Shown piece after piece: positions 31,985 to 33,152 of a DNA stretch of 33,152 nt. The notes beneath the pieces were generated by a model that saw only the letters and a program-made list of their open reading frames with translations, ran no database searches and had not been told where the DNA came from. How positions within the stretch are numbered: position 1 is the stretch's first letter; every line of letters begins with the position of its first letter. The stretch comes from JBKHXU01 sp046565865 (GTDB lineage Bacteria > Pseudomonadota > Gammaproteobacteria > Acidiferrobacterales > Sulfurifustaceae). Both the position numbers and the translations under genes were made by a program. The stretch is from assembly GCA_046565865.1 (NCBI GenBank), contig JBKHXU010000096.1:1-33152 (forward strand), in the 5' to 3' direction.

Positions 31985-32590
31985 GTGGACGACACGGCGC
32001 GCGCCGAACGCCACCGCGCGCGCATGCAGCGCAAGAAGGAGGTCGTGGACGCGAAGATCGCGGCCGCGACCGCCGAGCGCGGCGTGTTGCTGGTACTGAC
32101 CGGCAACGGCAAAGGCAAGAGCAGCTCCGCCTTCGGCATGGTGGCGCGCGCGCTCGGGCACGGCCTGCGCGTTGCGGTCGTGCAGTTCATCAAAGGTTCC
32201 TTCTCTACCGGCGAGGAGGCGTTCTTCCGCCGCTTCTCTGAAGTCGATTACTACGTCATGGGCGAAGGCTTCACCTGGGAGACGCAGGATCGCGAGCGCG
32301 ACATCCGCGCCGCGCGAGCCGCCTGGGAACGGGCGCGGCGCTTCCTGGCGGATCCCGCCTTCCATCTGGTCGTACTGGACGAGATCAACATCGCTTTGAA
32401 GCACCATTACCTGCCGCTGCCGGAGATGCTGGATGCCCTGCGCGCGCGGCCCGGTCAGCAGCACGTCGTCGTCACCGGCCGCGCGGCGCCGCCCGAGTTG
32501 GTCGAGAACGCCGATACCGTCACCGAGATGCGCGAGGTGAAACACGCCTTCAAGGCCGGCATTCGCGCGCAGAAAGGTATTGAACTTTAA
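31985..32590 (+). CDS. btuR: Corrinoid adenosyltransferase (CobO/BtuR)
   Basis: A 201-residue cytoplasmic enzyme that transfers the adenosyl group of ATP to cob(I)alamin or cobyrinate, making the active coenzyme. The P-loop GNGKGKSSSAFGM lies at residues 40-52. Other CobO/BtuR stretches are VVQFIKG, ERDIRAARAAWERA, HLVVLDEINIALK and VVVTGRAAPPELVENADTVTEMREVKHAF. An N-terminal basic helix (ERHRARMQRKKEVV) is typical. GTG at 31985 is two bases after the btuM stop. It completes an uptake-to-activation series: BtuB, BtuM, BtuR. Confidence 0.95.
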   Translation: MDDTARAERHRARMQRKKEVVDAKIAAATAERGVLLVLTGNGKGKSSSAFGMVARALGHGLRVAVVQFIKGSFSTGEEAFFRRFSEVDYYVMGEGFTWETQDRERDIRAARAAWERARRFLADPAFHLVVLDEINIALKHHYLPLPEMLDALRARPGQQHVVVTGRAAPPELVENADTVTEMREVKHAFKAGIRAQKGIEL

Positions 32591-32613
32591 GCGCGCTCGC
32601 CTCGTCGGGTCAG

Positions 32614-33152
32614 CTAGTAGCCGGGGTAGCCACCACCAGATGGACCAGATGGCGCATCCATGGGCGGCTTCTTGAAGTCCTGCATCTGCTCCCGCCGCAT
32701 CTCTTGGCGCATCTCGCGCTGAAGCTCGTCGCGCACGTCAGCATCGCGTGGTCTCACGCTTACCACCTCGCGCTCGAATTCCGCGAATAGCGATGGCGCC
32801 GGGCGACCTGCCGCTACACCGGCGGCGAATTTACCTTCGAGCGCAGCGAGTTCCCGCGCACCCATCCCAGCATTTGCGGCTTGGGCTAACACGCGCACCA
32901 CATCGCCCCCTTCTACTCCCCAGGTGCGTAGGTCAGCGGCCATGCGCGTCAGTCCCGTGAGCTGATCCAGGGTCAACGGGTTCTTGCCGAGGATTTGTTC
33001 GAGCTGCGCACGCTCGATGCCGGCGCGCAGGCTTGCTTCGATGTTCCGGCAGGCGTCGCCAATTTGAGCGGGTTTTCCGCGAATCTCCGCCTTAGCGACG
33101 TGCCGATCCACCAACCGGCGGGCCCAAACCAAATTTTCCTGTAACACCGTCA
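32614..33152 (-). CDS. Hypothetical protein, 5' end probably beyond the window
   Basis: A frame of at least 177 residues from a possible GTG at 33147; it is also open to the window edge, so the true start may lie outside. The visible part is helical and Ala/Arg/Glu-rich: ILGKNPLTLDQLTGLTRMAADLRTWG, ALEGKFAAGVAAG, a long charged helix DELQREMRQEMRREQM, and a Gly/Pro tail ending GGGYPGY. There is no signal peptide in what is seen. I do not recognise a family. It is convergent with btuR across 23 bases with no visible terminator. Confidence 0.72.
   Translation of the reverse strand, partial: TVLQENLVWARRLVDRHVAKAEIRGKPAQIGDACRNIEASLRAGIERAQLEQILGKNPLTLDQLTGLTRMAADLRTWGVEGGDVVRVLAQAANAGMGARELAALEGKFAAGVAAGRPAPSLFAEFEREVVSVRPRDADVRDELQREMRQEMRREQMQDFKKPPMDAPSGPSGGGYPGY

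Overview
The window is a GC-rich, densely coded bacterial chromosome segment with short gaps and many 4-base ATGA or GTGA overlaps. A ZipA-type cell-division gene between smc and ligA points to a gammaproteobacterium. SoxYZ, cyanase and a BtuM-type B12 transporter suggest a sulfur-oxidising, chemolithotroph-like lineage, but that is inference. I see no phage, insertion sequence, CRISPR array, tRNA or rRNA.

Layout. Positions 1-2214 (+) carry the end of a probable binding-protein gene, an ABC permease, its ATPase and cyanase: a cyanate uptake and detoxification operon. Positions 2472-5539 (+) hold yciB, yciI, bolA, a parvulin lipoprotein and a phytase-like esterase. Positions 5536-9117 (-) form a tightly packed five-gene run (OsmC-like, DUF2235 hydrolase, YhdH/AcuI reductase, 66-residue protein, membrane protein). 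Two small genes follow: a disordered stress-like protein and a Gly/Lys/Met-repeat exported protein. Positions 10135-19047 (-) are smc-zipA-ligA-ABC exporter. The exporter has an extra N-terminal domain that looks ADP-ribosyltransferase-like.

Positions 19119-21101 (+) encode the most unusual gene: a complete QueF (preQ0 reductase) fused through a Pro/Ala linker to an FGGY kinase of the D-ribulose-kinase type. A perfect 14-bp hairpin separates it from the convergent soxYZ pair, with rppH further upstream (-). A WD40 lipoprotein and a HAD phosphatase (+) come next.

The right third is about vitamin B12 and signalling. A FecCD-type permease and ATPase (BtuCD-like, no BtuF in the window) are followed by a PAS-GGDEF-EAL protein and a small Ala/Pro lipoprotein. 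Then come a strong promoter, a cobalamin riboswitch with a likely terminator, and btuB-btuM-btuR: outer-membrane uptake, inner-membrane transport/decyanation and adenosylation of cobalamin under one switch. A gene of unknown function runs off the right edge on the minus strand.

Degenerate inverted repeats lie in the gaps before yciB, before the WD40 gene and before the btuC-like gene. The last of these appears to supply the first codons of that gene.
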